NCBI GenBank assembly: GCA_018650285.1
Contig: JABIGF010000015.1
Location: 124,001 to 188,000 of the forward strand
Length of the DNA stretch: 64,000 nt
Direction of reading: 5' to 3'
Source of the DNA: Methanobacteriota archaeon
GTDB taxonomy: Archaea > Thermoplasmatota > Poseidoniia > Poseidoniales > Thalassarchaeaceae
The notes below the pieces were generated by a model, which did no database searches, was not told where the DNA came from, and saw only the letters and a program-made list of their open reading frames with translations. Of the stretch, positions 38,406 through 48,293 are shown piece after piece (the stretch's first letter is position 1; each line of letters begins with the position of its first letter). The translations under genes were made by a program, and so were the position numbers.

Positions 38406-39662
38406 TCAAGAATTAGTGAGGGCGTCAAGTGCTTCACCAAACACTTCTACAAATTGATGCGCCTCATCTTCATTATTGTATAGATAGGCAGATGTTCGCA
38501 ATGAGCCACCCGAAATCTTCTTTGCATCGAACCAACTATTGACACAATGAAATCCTGAACGCACCATTATTGAGCCTGCTTCATCAAGAATGATTGCTAA
38601 ATCATGGACATCTATTCCATCAACACTCATGGCGGTAACGCCACCTCTCAATGATGGATCTTCGGGCCCAAGTATCTTAATTTGGTCTAGGTCTTTCACC
38701 CCGTCTGTGATAATTTTGTTTAACCTCACCTCATGTTCTGCCAACCAACTTTTATCAATTCTAGACAAGTATTCAATTGCGGCTTTCGCCCCAGCTATTC
38801 CGGCGTAATTTGATGAGCCACCTTCAAATCGTGATGGACCTGAAACAAAATCATAACTATCTGTTGTCATTTTACTAACAGTTTTGCCCCCTGTTCTAAT
38901 TGATTCAAGATTACCAAGAGATTCCTCTTTGCCATACAACACACCTACGCCACTAGGGCCAAGCATTTTGTGAATACTAAAAGTCATGTAATCACAATCA
39001 ATATCTTTGACGTCCAATTTAATGTGTGGTGCTGCTTGAGCCGAATCAAGCAAAATTTCCGCTCCGAAATCATGAGCGATTTTTGTAATCTCTTTAACAG
39101 GATTAGTGACACCATCTAAATTACTGGTGTATGGGATTGCAACAAGTCGCAAGTTACCGGCTGCTTGTGAACACGCATCTTCAAAGGCTTCCAAATCAAA
39201 TGTATTATCTGAATTTGAATCAACTTGTCGATGTTCAATAAGCCCTTTTCCTTGAAGTTGTAACCATGGGACTAAATTGCTATTATGCTCTTTATCACTA
39301 GACAACACAATATCTCCTGGTTGCCATTGAATTCCTTGAGCGACTTGATTTATTCCAGTAGTTGAATTTAGTGTAAAAATAACTTCATCTTTTTCAGCAG
39401 AAAGAAAATTAGCCACTGATTTTCTTGCCTGTGCTTCCATTAATGTAACAGCATATCCCCAACGATGCGGGCTACGTCCGCCGCATGCGGGAGTCTCATT
39501 ATAGTAAGATGAAACCGCATTTACCACTGAATCAGGACGCATTGTGGTACATGCATTATCTAGGTAACATACCGGATTATCCACGCGCAAAGGTGCAAAA
39601 TCCTCACGGTATCTATCAGGGGGCAGAATATCACCACGCTTCATCATCAGGCAAGTGGTCAC
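38406..39662 (-). CDS. sufS: Cysteine desulfurase (SufS/class II-like)
   Basis: CYLDNACTTMRPDSVV, NSTTGINQVAQGI, DSAQAAPH, FSIHKMLGPSGVGVLYG, MVRSGFHCVNSW. Confidence 0.88.
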   Translation of the reverse strand: MTTCLMMKRGDILPPDRYREDFAPLRVDNPVCYLDNACTTMRPDSVVNAVSSYYNETPACGGRSPHRWGYAVTLMEAQARKSVANFLSAEKDEVIFTLNSTTGINQVAQGIQWQPGDIVLSSDKEHNSNLVPWLQLQGKGLIEHRQVDSNSDNTFDLEAFEDACSQAAGNLRLVAIPYTSNLDGVTNPVKEITKIAHDFGAEILLDSAQAAPHIKLDVKDIDCDYMTFSIHKMLGPSGVGVLYGKEESLGNLESIRTGGKTVSKMTTDSYDFVSGPSRFEGGSSNYAGIAGAKAAIEYLSRIDKSWLAEHEVRLNKIITDGVKDLDQIKILGPEDPSLRGGVTAMSVDGIDVHDLAIILDEAGSIMVRSGFHCVNSWFDAKKISGGSLRTSAYLYNNEDEAHQFVEVFGEALDALTNS

Positions 39663-40815
39663 TTATTGGCGCACTTGTACCACACCCTTCGCAAGTGATT
39701 CGGTTAGGGAATACGGATGAACACTCTTCACAACGTTCACCTGGGGCTCCCACACCTTCACACTCATCACTTGGACACATTACCTCTAGAAGACCTGTAG
39801 CAAGACGGGTCACGGGAGTTATCCCACCACAAGATGGGCAATTTCCTCGCTGGCCGGCATCTCTAGATTCTTCGCCTCGCATTTCACGACTAACTTCTCG
39901 AGAGCGGTGACTTTCAATTTCAGTTCCAGTTGCACCAAGCATAATTTGTGGGAACCAAAGAAGATGTAATAATGTCCAAATTAATAGGGAGCCTGAAATG
40001 AAATATAAGAATCTGAAAATCCCCATGCCTGATGGGTCACGGTATGCGACTGAATGTGCGCCAAACCAACCGTTAATAATTGCCAATAATGACCAGCCGA
40101 CAAGCACTACAACCCACGCTTGAAGACTATGGTCTCGACGAGCATCTTCCATTTTTCGAGGGTCAGGATGACTATGTTGAGTCTCCACATGCAAATCACG
40201 CGTTTGTACTACTGCTTGCCATGTATTGAATGCCAAGAAGACAAGAACTGCAATGCCAATCACTAATCCAACAAAATTCATTAATGAAGAATTAAAGGGG
40301 AAATCTGGCGCACCAGCAAGAGACATTATTATCCCACCTTGAACACAAATCAAACCGATGAAAAGGTAGAGAGTTTTTTCTCTCATCAATGGATACTCAC
40401 CAAGTGTTCTCATTAGGAAAAGTGCCCACAAGGAGATACTAAGAACCATCATTGCAAATGCTTGCCATTCGACTGCTTCTATGCCATCTAAGCCCACATG
40501 CCAAATGCTGCCACCGCCTGATAATTCACCACTTGCAAGGTCTGATGAGCCGGTAAGAAATGCTAAACAACCAATGCATAGAGTGATGATAGATTGGCGA
40601 CCCCAAGTTTCTCTTACTTTTTTATAATGAAATGAGAATTCAACTTTCAAATCATGCAAAGGTGCAAGCCACGGCTGATTGATAGAAAGACGCTGTTCAA
40701 GACGCATTTCAGAGAGGCGCAAGCCGGTGTGCATGAGCTCGCCTTCCTGCTGCTCAGCGAGAGGTTCCACTTCCTCCATGGGGTGGCCGAGGATTAATCT
40801 GCCATTAAGAGGCAA
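39631..40815 (-). CDS. Multi-pass membrane protein with C-terminal zinc-ribbon pairs
   Basis: Several TM helices; C-terminal CPSCGG...CPSDEC...CEECSS...CEGCG. Confidence 0.7.
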   Translation of the reverse strand: MPLNGRLILGHPMEEVEPLAEQQEGELMHTGLRLSEMRLEQRLSINQPWLAPLHDLKVEFSFHYKKVRETWGRQSIITLCIGCLAFLTGSSDLASGELSGGGSIWHVGLDGIEAVEWQAFAMMVLSISLWALFLMRTLGEYPLMREKTLYLFIGLICVQGGIIMSLAGAPDFPFNSSLMNFVGLVIGIAVLVFLAFNTWQAVVQTRDLHVETQHSHPDPRKMEDARRDHSLQAWVVVLVGWSLLAIINGWFGAHSVAYRDPSGMGIFRFLYFISGSLLIWTLLHLLWFPQIMLGATGTEIESHRSREVSREMRGEESRDAGQRGNCPSCGGITPVTRLATGLLEVMCPSDECEGVGAPGERCEECSSVFPNRITCEGCGTSAPISDHLPDDEAW

Positions 40816-40927
40816 CCCTAATTGAATTACGAATTTCGTATTTTGACACTTTCAATCATGCATCCAAGAAACTTTGCCAAGAAAGTCACAAGACGATGGT
40901 TATTCAACCATGATAATTCAGAAAAAG

Positions 40928-40999
40928 AGCCACTGGCGTGAATTGAACACGCGACCTCCTCATTACCAATGAGGTGCTATACCGCTAAGCCACAGTGGC
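40928..40999 (-). tRNA. tRNA-Thr (anticodon GGT)
   Basis: Acceptor GCCACTG/CAGTGGC; anticodon arm CCTCA-TTGGTAA-TGAGG; T-arm GCGTG-TTCAATT-CACGC. CCA not encoded; CTTTTT follows. Confidence 0.95.
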
Positions 41000-41116
41000 G
41001 CTGTGGCGGGCGACTGACGGCCTTGATTTAACCATACCCATCACGCTATTGAGACCGTGAAAGCGGGCCTTCTTCATCGTCACCATGAAAGGGGGGTCAT
41101 GGCTCCGGCGGTTTGC

Positions 41117-41200
41117 AGCCGAGATCGCATAGCCTGGTATCGCGCGTGACTGGAAATCACGTGGGTTCGTCCCGCCGGAGTTCAAATCTCCGTCTCGGCG
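41117..41200 (+). tRNA. tRNA-Ser (anticodon GGA)
   Basis: Acceptor GCCGAGA/TCTCGGC; anticodon arm CGTGA-CTGGAAA-TCACG; long variable arm; T-arm CGGAG-TTCAAAT-CTCCG. CCA encoded at 41201-41203. Confidence 0.95.
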
Positions 41201-41273
41201 CCAACAACTCAACAATATTGCAGTCTCTAAAAAAATTAAATATTGCAAATAAATAAAAAAAAAGGATTCCAAC

Positions 41274-41329
41274 CCGCCCTACGGGCGGTAAAAGAAAAAT
41301 ACGAGCATTCAAGGACTTTAACAAAGTCC
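41274..41329 (+). repeat. Two perfect hairpins between tRNA-Ser and the giant surface-protein gene
   Basis: CCGCCC-TAC-GGGCGG (41274-41288) and GGACTTT-AAC-AAAGTCC (41313-41329). Confidence 0.9.
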
Positions 41330-41350
41330 ACAGCACTCGGAGAGTATCCT

Positions 41351-44300
41351 ATGTCGGCAACACACAAGAGTCAGGTTAAGGCGATAGCCATCCTAGTACT
41401 AATGATTTTGACCCCCCTAAGTGCAGCCGATTTAACTCAATATTCCGGGCCAGGCGTAATTGGTTCAAACGGAAATTCACGCACGGTTGATGGCTGGACA
41501 GTACCCGGCAATGCAACAATACTTGATGGATGGTTGAACATTGAGTCAGGCAACTTCCCTAATCTTGGTAATGGCAGCGGGTGGGATGGTTCAACCGCAA
41601 ATGCAAATTTCACTTCCGGAACCTATGTTGATTCAACATCTACTCACTTTGACGAGATATTATCACTTGACACAAATGGCTCATATGGCAATATTGATGA
41701 ATTCAATGAAGCCCCTGTCTTGAGTTTAGCATCAGGAGTTACATCAGGAGGGACTGGCGCAATTTGGGAGCCAACCTACCTGAATTATTCTGGTACTCCA
41801 GCATCAGGTGGAGGCAATACCGTAGGAAATGGGACTATCCCTGCTTCACCTACTGAAGGCAATATTGTTGTAGGCACCAATCCCAATGGAGGCGTCCCTC
41901 CTGGAACAGATGCTTGGCTTTATCGAGTCTTCAGGCCAACTCCTACCACAATCCCCACACCAATTGCAAACTTCACATTTGAATTTGATCACTGGTACCA
42001 CATTAACACACCCAATAACATCAATGGTGACATGGATGGTGTATGGGTTGAATACCGTCTTGACAACGGTAGTTGGACATGGATTGCTCCCGTGTCTGGC
42101 TACAATAACACGATTTCTCCCTCTGCAACTGTGCCTGCGGGTACAAATCAATCGGCAAATGGCACACATGGATTCCCCGTTTGGGCAAAAACAGCATACA
42201 GTGGTTGGGAGCACTCAGTTTTTGAACTTGACAACCTTACTGGCATAAACAACGCAACTCAGATTAATTTCAGATTCCGAATATGGACACACCAAAACAG
42301 TACTGTTAGACCTGGTTGGTTCATTGATAATATCACCCTTCAAAACATTGGAGGAGGTACTGGATATTGGCACCATGGATGTTATGTTGCTACTGGCACC
42401 TGTGGATACTCAAACAATGCAGTAGGCGTCCTCCAACTTACACAACCGATGAATCTATCTGGAGTCACTGGTAATCCAATACTTCGCACACACCTTGAAT
42501 GGGATTTAGAAGGTTCAGGCTGGGACAATTTTTGTGTAGAATTATCCTTAAACAACAACACATGGGTAGATATCTCTAGTACAAACAACGCAACTACAAC
42601 AGCCTGCCGTAGCCGAACAGGAGCAATACCTGGCAGCGGATACACTATTGGAGGCACCACATATGGAGATGAAACAAATGCTTTACTAGACTTGGATTTA
42701 GCAATCCCTGCCGCGTTTCAAAATCAATCCACAGTATATTTGAGATACCGTGTAGATACTGATAGTTCTGTCACAAACGGCGGGACTCTTGATGGCCAAG
42801 AAGGATTAACTCTAGACCGAATACAAGTTCTGTCAAGTGCTACGAATAATTCCACGAGTTATTTTGATGACCAATTAAGCAATTCAGGAACTGCATTCCA
42901 TTACACAATAAATGCGATTGATGATTGGGCATATGTCATTATTGGAGCAGGTGGACTTCACGAACATTATGGATTTGAAGATTCACCTACCATGCCACCT
43001 GGTGGCTGGAATGTTGTTGATGCTGGTACAGGAGATATTTGGGAATATGGACAATTACCAGCAGCTGGAACTGTTGGCCCAACCTCGTGGTCTACAGGAA
43101 ATTACGGCTTTGCTATTGATTTAGACGATGATTATGATGGTAATTCCATCACACATCTATACTCGCCTGGATACATGATTCCACTTGGAGCAAGCGCAAG
43201 ATTAAGTTTTGACCAATGGCGACATTCGGAAGCAAATTGGGATGGCGGAGCTGTCTTTATCAAAGCGAATAACGGAACTTGGCAACACTTTGACCCCGTA
43301 CTTGCAAACGGTTCATCTTGGTATGATGGGTCAATCACTTTTGGCACTCACATCTTGAGTAATTTGGATGTCTTTGATGGAAGACAATTCACCGGTACAG
43401 TCCCATGGGAAACCACTACTGCTGACCTGTCAAACTACAGTGGCTCATATGTTGAATTTAGATTTTCATTTGCTTGTGATTCAATCATCAATGATGCTGG
43501 ATGGTACATTGATGACGTTGGTGTTGAAGTTGACTTCTTTGAAAACGAAGGAAGTTGGATCAGCCCTACAATCACTCTTGATGAGTTAGGAGATGGTTTT
43601 GTTGATATTTCTGCTTTGACTCCAAATGGCACTTGGGTAACAGGAACTATCACTGATTCAGCAGGAAATGCCTTTGATGGATACGATAATCTATCTTTCC
43701 CAATTTCTCTTGCAGGTATTGACAGAGACACCTACCCCACAGCAAAAATACAGATTAACATGGGCACAAATGACCCATTCATCTCACCACTAGTAACAGA
43801 TATTCATTACGGAGCAGTACGTTACTTCGCAGGACTTGATGCACAAAATGGTTGGAATATTGATGGGAGTTTGACTCAAGTTAATGGCAACTGGACAAAC
43901 CCCACAGGAACGCCTCTCACAATAACCTCTGATTTCATCACCTCAACCGCACCAATGCAATACGTCAATACTACTGGAGTGGGGACTGGTGTCACGGTGC
44001 AACTTCTCGATAGCAAAGGAACAATCATTGGTAATTCTGGATTAAATAACATGATTTCATTCCAAAACCCTGAACCGGGTTACGGAATCCAATTTACCAT
44101 TGCACCTAGTGGTGAACTAGAATCCGCTATTGCGTTTGGAAATATAGGTCAACCAACTCTCAACCCTCAAATTGATGTCACTGATGATGGGACAATTGAT
44201 TGGACTTTCCCAACTGCTCCAAACTTTGGCCACTACGGCTGGCAATCATATATCCATTTAATCGAATCAACTCAAACAAATACAGGCACTACAACTGCTA

Positions 44301-47300
44301 GTATTACATCAACATCAACAGGTAGTGGAATTGAAGTATTGATTCCTGATGATGCGACAGTAAACTCTGGAATGATTACATTCCTCCCTGCTACCACCAC
44401 CACGAGTAGCCTTGCAATGAGTGTAGCAGGTGTGCAATCCTTACCACATAACAGTGGACTATCTAGTCTCACTAATGCTCCATTTGATGCTACAATGATT
44501 GCAGGTATTAATTCCCTTACAACCACATACAATGACCCATTAACAGGCAGAGTATGGAAAATAGTGGATATTGATTTCAGTTCTAGTATCAATCAAAACA
44601 TTGACATCATGAGTATTTCAATTGGCTATGACATTACTGAGAATTTGACTGGACTTGGGCAACAAATGTTTGACTATCACGCTGCCCAATTAACAAACAG
44701 TGTACCAGCATCCATTGATATCCCACTAACTTTTGTCGCTGACGCTGGAGCAGTCGGATTAGAAGGAGGAATCATCCATGAATTGATGATCACAAATCTT
44801 CCATTCAGCGCTCCTGCAACAATGTATCCGGATGGTGAAATCTATGAAATCGTCACTCGACACCACCACCTAATTGACAATAATCAAATTGGTGAAGTAA
44901 TGCTAATTGGGACTGCATCTGATGGAGAACTAATCTCATGGCAAGTTGACGATTTGGCAAACGGTGGTACTTTCGTATCTAATGGAAGCACTATGGCGAC
45001 TTTGCTTCCTTCATCATCAGCAATATTATCTAGTGGAGATTGGGTCATCACATGGCAATTTGAAATCACTTGGTTCTGGGATGATGTCGACCAAATTGAT
45101 TGGATGTCGCGCGCCCTCAATTTAACCGGAGAAGGATTAGCACCAGCCTTTGCAATGTCTGGTGGACCCGGTAGAAACGCTATTGAGAATGATTTACAAA
45201 TAGATTTCTTTGAAGTCCGAGATGAATTTGACAGAATCATTACTGTTGACCCCAACCAAGATTTCTATGCTGCTGGCGGTTCAGACATCACTATCACCGG
45301 TACTGTTCGATTCCAAGACAATGCAAACCTAAGGCCTCTGAGCAATGCATATTCTGTTGCGATTAACTATTCAGGTACAGAATACCCAGCAAACAGTCAT
45401 GACAATGGCTCATACAGCTTGACTCTGACCTTACCAACAGATGTGGCATTAACCACTCTAACACCAAGAATTGTTCGCGTAGGGCCAGCAAGTGGCGCAT
45501 TTGGAGGAGATGATGTTTCAAATCCACAAGCAACTATTGCAGTAATTACAGACATTGAAAACCCTGACAGTGACATCTTCCAAGTTTTGACTACAAACGG
45601 ATTATTGGATGCGAACGGGCATGTTTGGGATCCTTTCCAGTCATTGACCCTACATCTAACTGTAACTGATGTGCAGGCTCTTGGTGAAGATGTAGTATTA
45701 CATTACTGGCGCCAAGGCGTAGATGACCAGAATACTGATGGAATTGCAGATGAAAGCGAATACCAAACAATGTCAAGACCAATTTCACTCCCAGGACGTG
45801 CCAATGAGCAGCAAATTCAATTCAATGGAATTGATGTTTCATCATTACCCGCAAATGGATTCTTGAGCCTATACATCAGTGGAACTGATTGGGCTGGACT
45901 TTCGTTTAACAATTCAGGAGCAGCGGGAATTGATAATGATAAGGCAACAATGGTAATTGGTATTGATGAAGATACTATCTTACTTGAAAATTCATTGATG
46001 TTGAATACCAACAATGACCATCTATTAGTTGGGCAAAATCACCAGATTTCAATGATTATTGAAGATGAAAACGGCATCCATACTATTGATGAGGTCATCA
46101 TCTATCTTACTGGACAGCAATCATCACCAGCCGGCGTAATTCATATTGACCCAAGAGAAGCAACTGCTTTTGCACCTATGGGGAGTTTTGTCACACCAGG
46201 AACAGTCACTATGGAAACACTAGACGAAACATCAAGCAGATTGACTTTGGATTTCGTTCTAAATTGGGATTTCCCTACATCCTTCAATGGCAACTGGTTG
46301 ATGCCAGGCATTCATATTATTGATGATACACAAACCGTAGCGAATGTCAACAATATTGGCGCCTTGCGCTGGAAACTTGACAATCAATTAACAGTTGAAA
46401 TTGACCAGTTGCACGACTTAACTGAACCACTATCAGCATCTGGCCAGTCAACTCTTTTCCTTGGAAAGGGAGATATTTTCGCTATCACTGGTACTGTGAT
46501 TTATGCCGGTTCAGGTGCACCAATTGTTGAAATCCCAGAAAACATGCAACTCTATGCAGCAATGGTTGCAAATGGAGTCACATCAGATGTTGTCTATGAT
46601 TTATCTGAAGCATATTTCAACACCACACTTTCTGTACCTATTGGATATCCGTCAACTAATGCATTGCCAGTCACAATAGATGTCCTCAATATCCCAGGAC
46701 AAGCAACATCTCTCACAAACATGAACATCTCACTAACAATTGATAGTACACCACCAGTTGCAGAATTCCCACCAGGAATAATGAATTCTATTGAAACCGA
46801 CCGATTATCAACAATAAATGTCAGAATCAATGTAGTTGAAGCTGGAGGAATGGCAGATGATGGTGTAGTCATGCACTGGGTTTACCGTCGAGGTGGATTG
46901 AATCTCCCTGGAAGCGTTGGCTCAGCAACTCTAGAAATGGATTCAGTATTGGGTGATGTTTGGATTTACTCATCAATTGTGGACATGACCCCTGCAAGCC
47001 ATATTGTGCTACAAGAAGGCGACCAAGTTGCCGTTTGGCTCGTAGGTAGTGACTTAGCAGGAAACGAACTGTTTGGAGAAGGCACAGCAAATAGTCCAAG
47101 GGCGCCACAACTTATCATCAGAGTATTCCAACCTGTAATCTCAAAGGTGGAATTTGATGATATCAACCCAACAATGGGGGCGATGGTCTACATCCAAACA
47201 ACAATTCGTAATAATGGGACGACTATGGGTAGCGTCAACGTCACTCTAGTAGAAGAGTTAGATGATGGCTCTCTCCAAATTTACGAATCCCACAATATCT

Positions 47301-47845
47301 CAGATCTAGGACCTCAGCAGAAGCGAATCGTCGCATTTTCTTGGGAGGCTTGGGACACTGGTAAGCCCGACCTATACCTAATGTGGAATGAAGATGAAGC
47401 AAGTCTAAGTCTATTAGAACCACAAATTGATGTCAAGAAAGTGGAAACAGAAGGTGGCATCTTTGGCGCTGGTGCAAATATGGGACTTATCTTAGGTGTT
47501 CTAGCAATTCTTGTATCTGGTGTAGTTATTGCGATCGTTGCAGTAATGATGCGCAGTAGAGATGAATGGGATGACGAAGAAGAATGGGAAGGTGCAGAAG
47601 AGTACGCTGAAAAGATGCTTGGTCAACAAGCAGCAGCACCTGTTACCTCTCAACCGGCATCAGTTCCTCAAGATGCACCATTACCTGAACAAGCCCCACC
47701 TAAACCACCCGAAGTAAGTGATGCTGATTGGCTAGTTGTAGCGAAGGAACAAATCCCAGATTGGTCTGATGAGGCTTTACTTGGTTACAAAGAAAATGGG
47801 TGGACCATCGAACAATTAATGGATTGGAAAGCCAATAACCCATGA
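41351..47845 (+). CDS. Giant secreted surface protein (~2160 aa) with MAM/jelly-roll-like domains, C-terminal TM and cytoplasmic tail
   Basis: Signal peptide MSATHKSQVKAIAILVLMILTPLSAA from ATG 41351 (tracked 41243 start lacks a signal at its N-terminus); TM MGLILGVLAILVSGVVIAIVAVMM near the C-terminus. Confidence 0.85.
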   Translation: MSATHKSQVKAIAILVLMILTPLSAADLTQYSGPGVIGSNGNSRTVDGWTVPGNATILDGWLNIESGNFPNLGNGSGWDGSTANANFTSGTYVDSTSTHFDEILSLDTNGSYGNIDEFNEAPVLSLASGVTSGGTGAIWEPTYLNYSGTPASGGGNTVGNGTIPASPTEGNIVVGTNPNGGVPPGTDAWLYRVFRPTPTTIPTPIANFTFEFDHWYHINTPNNINGDMDGVWVEYRLDNGSWTWIAPVSGYNNTISPSATVPAGTNQSANGTHGFPVWAKTAYSGWEHSVFELDNLTGINNATQINFRFRIWTHQNSTVRPGWFIDNITLQNIGGGTGYWHHGCYVATGTCGYSNNAVGVLQLTQPMNLSGVTGNPILRTHLEWDLEGSGWDNFCVELSLNNNTWVDISSTNNATTTACRSRTGAIPGSGYTIGGTTYGDETNALLDLDLAIPAAFQNQSTVYLRYRVDTDSSVTNGGTLDGQEGLTLDRIQVLSSATNNSTSYFDDQLSNSGTAFHYTINAIDDWAYVIIGAGGLHEHYGFEDSPTMPPGGWNVVDAGTGDIWEYGQLPAAGTVGPTSWSTGNYGFAIDLDDDYDGNSITHLYSPGYMIPLGASARLSFDQWRHSEANWDGGAVFIKANNGTWQHFDPVLANGSSWYDGSITFGTHILSNLDVFDGRQFTGTVPWETTTADLSNYSGSYVEFRFSFACDSIINDAGWYIDDVGVEVDFFENEGSWISPTITLDELGDGFVDISALTPNGTWVTGTITDSAGNAFDGYDNLSFPISLAGIDRDTYPTAKIQINMGTNDPFISPLVTDIHYGAVRYFAGLDAQNGWNIDGSLTQVNGNWTNPTGTPLTITSDFITSTAPMQYVNTTGVGTGVTVQLLDSKGTIIGNSGLNNMISFQNPEPGYGIQFTIAPSGELESAIAFGNIGQPTLNPQIDVTDDGTIDWTFPTAPNFGHYGWQSYIHLIESTQTNTGTTTASITSTSTGSGIEVLIPDDATVNSGMITFLPATTTTSSLAMSVAGVQSLPHNSGLSSLTNAPFDATMIAGINSLTTTYNDPLTGRVWKIVDIDFSSSINQNIDIMSISIGYDITENLTGLGQQMFDYHAAQLTNSVPASIDIPLTFVADAGAVGLEGGIIHELMITNLPFSAPATMYPDGEIYEIVTRHHHLIDNNQIGEVMLIGTASDGELISWQVDDLANGGTFVSNGSTMATLLPSSSAILSSGDWVITWQFEITWFWDDVDQIDWMSRALNLTGEGLAPAFAMSGGPGRNAIENDLQIDFFEVRDEFDRIITVDPNQDFYAAGGSDITITGTVRFQDNANLRPLSNAYSVAINYSGTEYPANSHDNGSYSLTLTLPTDVALTTLTPRIVRVGPASGAFGGDDVSNPQATIAVITDIENPDSDIFQVLTTNGLLDANGHVWDPFQSLTLHLTVTDVQALGEDVVLHYWRQGVDDQNTDGIADESEYQTMSRPISLPGRANEQQIQFNGIDVSSLPANGFLSLYISGTDWAGLSFNNSGAAGIDNDKATMVIGIDEDTILLENSLMLNTNNDHLLVGQNHQISMIIEDENGIHTIDEVIIYLTGQQSSPAGVIHIDPREATAFAPMGSFVTPGTVTMETLDETSSRLTLDFVLNWDFPTSFNGNWLMPGIHIIDDTQTVANVNNIGALRWKLDNQLTVEIDQLHDLTEPLSASGQSTLFLGKGDIFAITGTVIYAGSGAPIVEIPENMQLYAAMVANGVTSDVVYDLSEAYFNTTLSVPIGYPSTNALPVTIDVLNIPGQATSLTNMNISLTIDSTPPVAEFPPGIMNSIETDRLSTINVRINVVEAGGMADDGVVMHWVYRRGGLNLPGSVGSATLEMDSVLGDVWIYSSIVDMTPASHIVLQEGDQVAVWLVGSDLAGNELFGEGTANSPRAPQLIIRVFQPVISKVEFDDINPTMGAMVYIQTTIRNNGTTMGSVNVTLVEELDDGSLQIYESHNISDLGPQQKRIVAFSWEAWDTGKPDLYLMWNEDEASLSLLEPQIDVKKVETEGGIFGAGANMGLILGVLAILVSGVVIAIVAVMMRSRDEWDDEEEWEGAEEYAEKMLGQQAAAPVTSQPASVPQDAPLPEQAPPKPPEVSDADWLVVAKEQIPDWSDEALLGYKENGWTIEQLMDWKANNP

Positions 47846-48070
47846 GAGGAGAAAAAACGCGCGAGAAATGATTGAATCGCGGTTTCCCAATAATTGCCAT
47901 TAATAATTTGATATTGTTTTCGCCATAATTTCACGCGGTTGGCCGCGCGACAACGTTTAGAAACTCGCGAAATCAATTAGGTAGGGAAATACGCGCGGCT
48001 GTCGCGCGCTAACATCAAACATTATATGCCGGCGCGATTGGATGGGCGTCGAGGAAGAAATTCCTCAGGG

Positions 48071-48268
48071 ATGCACATGACACATACTAGCTTGGCTCAA
48101 AGAGTTGATGAATTATCAGATGAAAAGGCACAATTGCAAGAGGATATAGAGGAACTCCGCAAACTTGTGAATACCCTTCTCACAGTATTTATGGAAGAAG
48201 CAGATGGAGTGCAATCTGGAGCGGCGCCAACTATTCCTAACCAACCAAAGCGCGGCTACTGTATGTGA
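48071..48268 (+). CDS. Small coiled-coil protein
   Basis: LAQRVDELSDEKAQLQEDIEELRKLVNTLL heptad pattern. A TATA-like ATTATATG at 48021 makes ATG 48071 more plausible than 48026. Confidence 0.5.
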   Translation: MHMTHTSLAQRVDELSDEKAQLQEDIEELRKLVNTLLTVFMEEADGVQSGAAPTIPNQPKRGYCM

Positions 48269-48293
48269 ATACAGACAAGTGCTGGTCAGAATA

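Noticed and set aside
41243-41350. Tracked N-terminal extension of the giant surface protein
   Set aside because: It covers two hairpins; the signal peptide begins right at ATG 41351.
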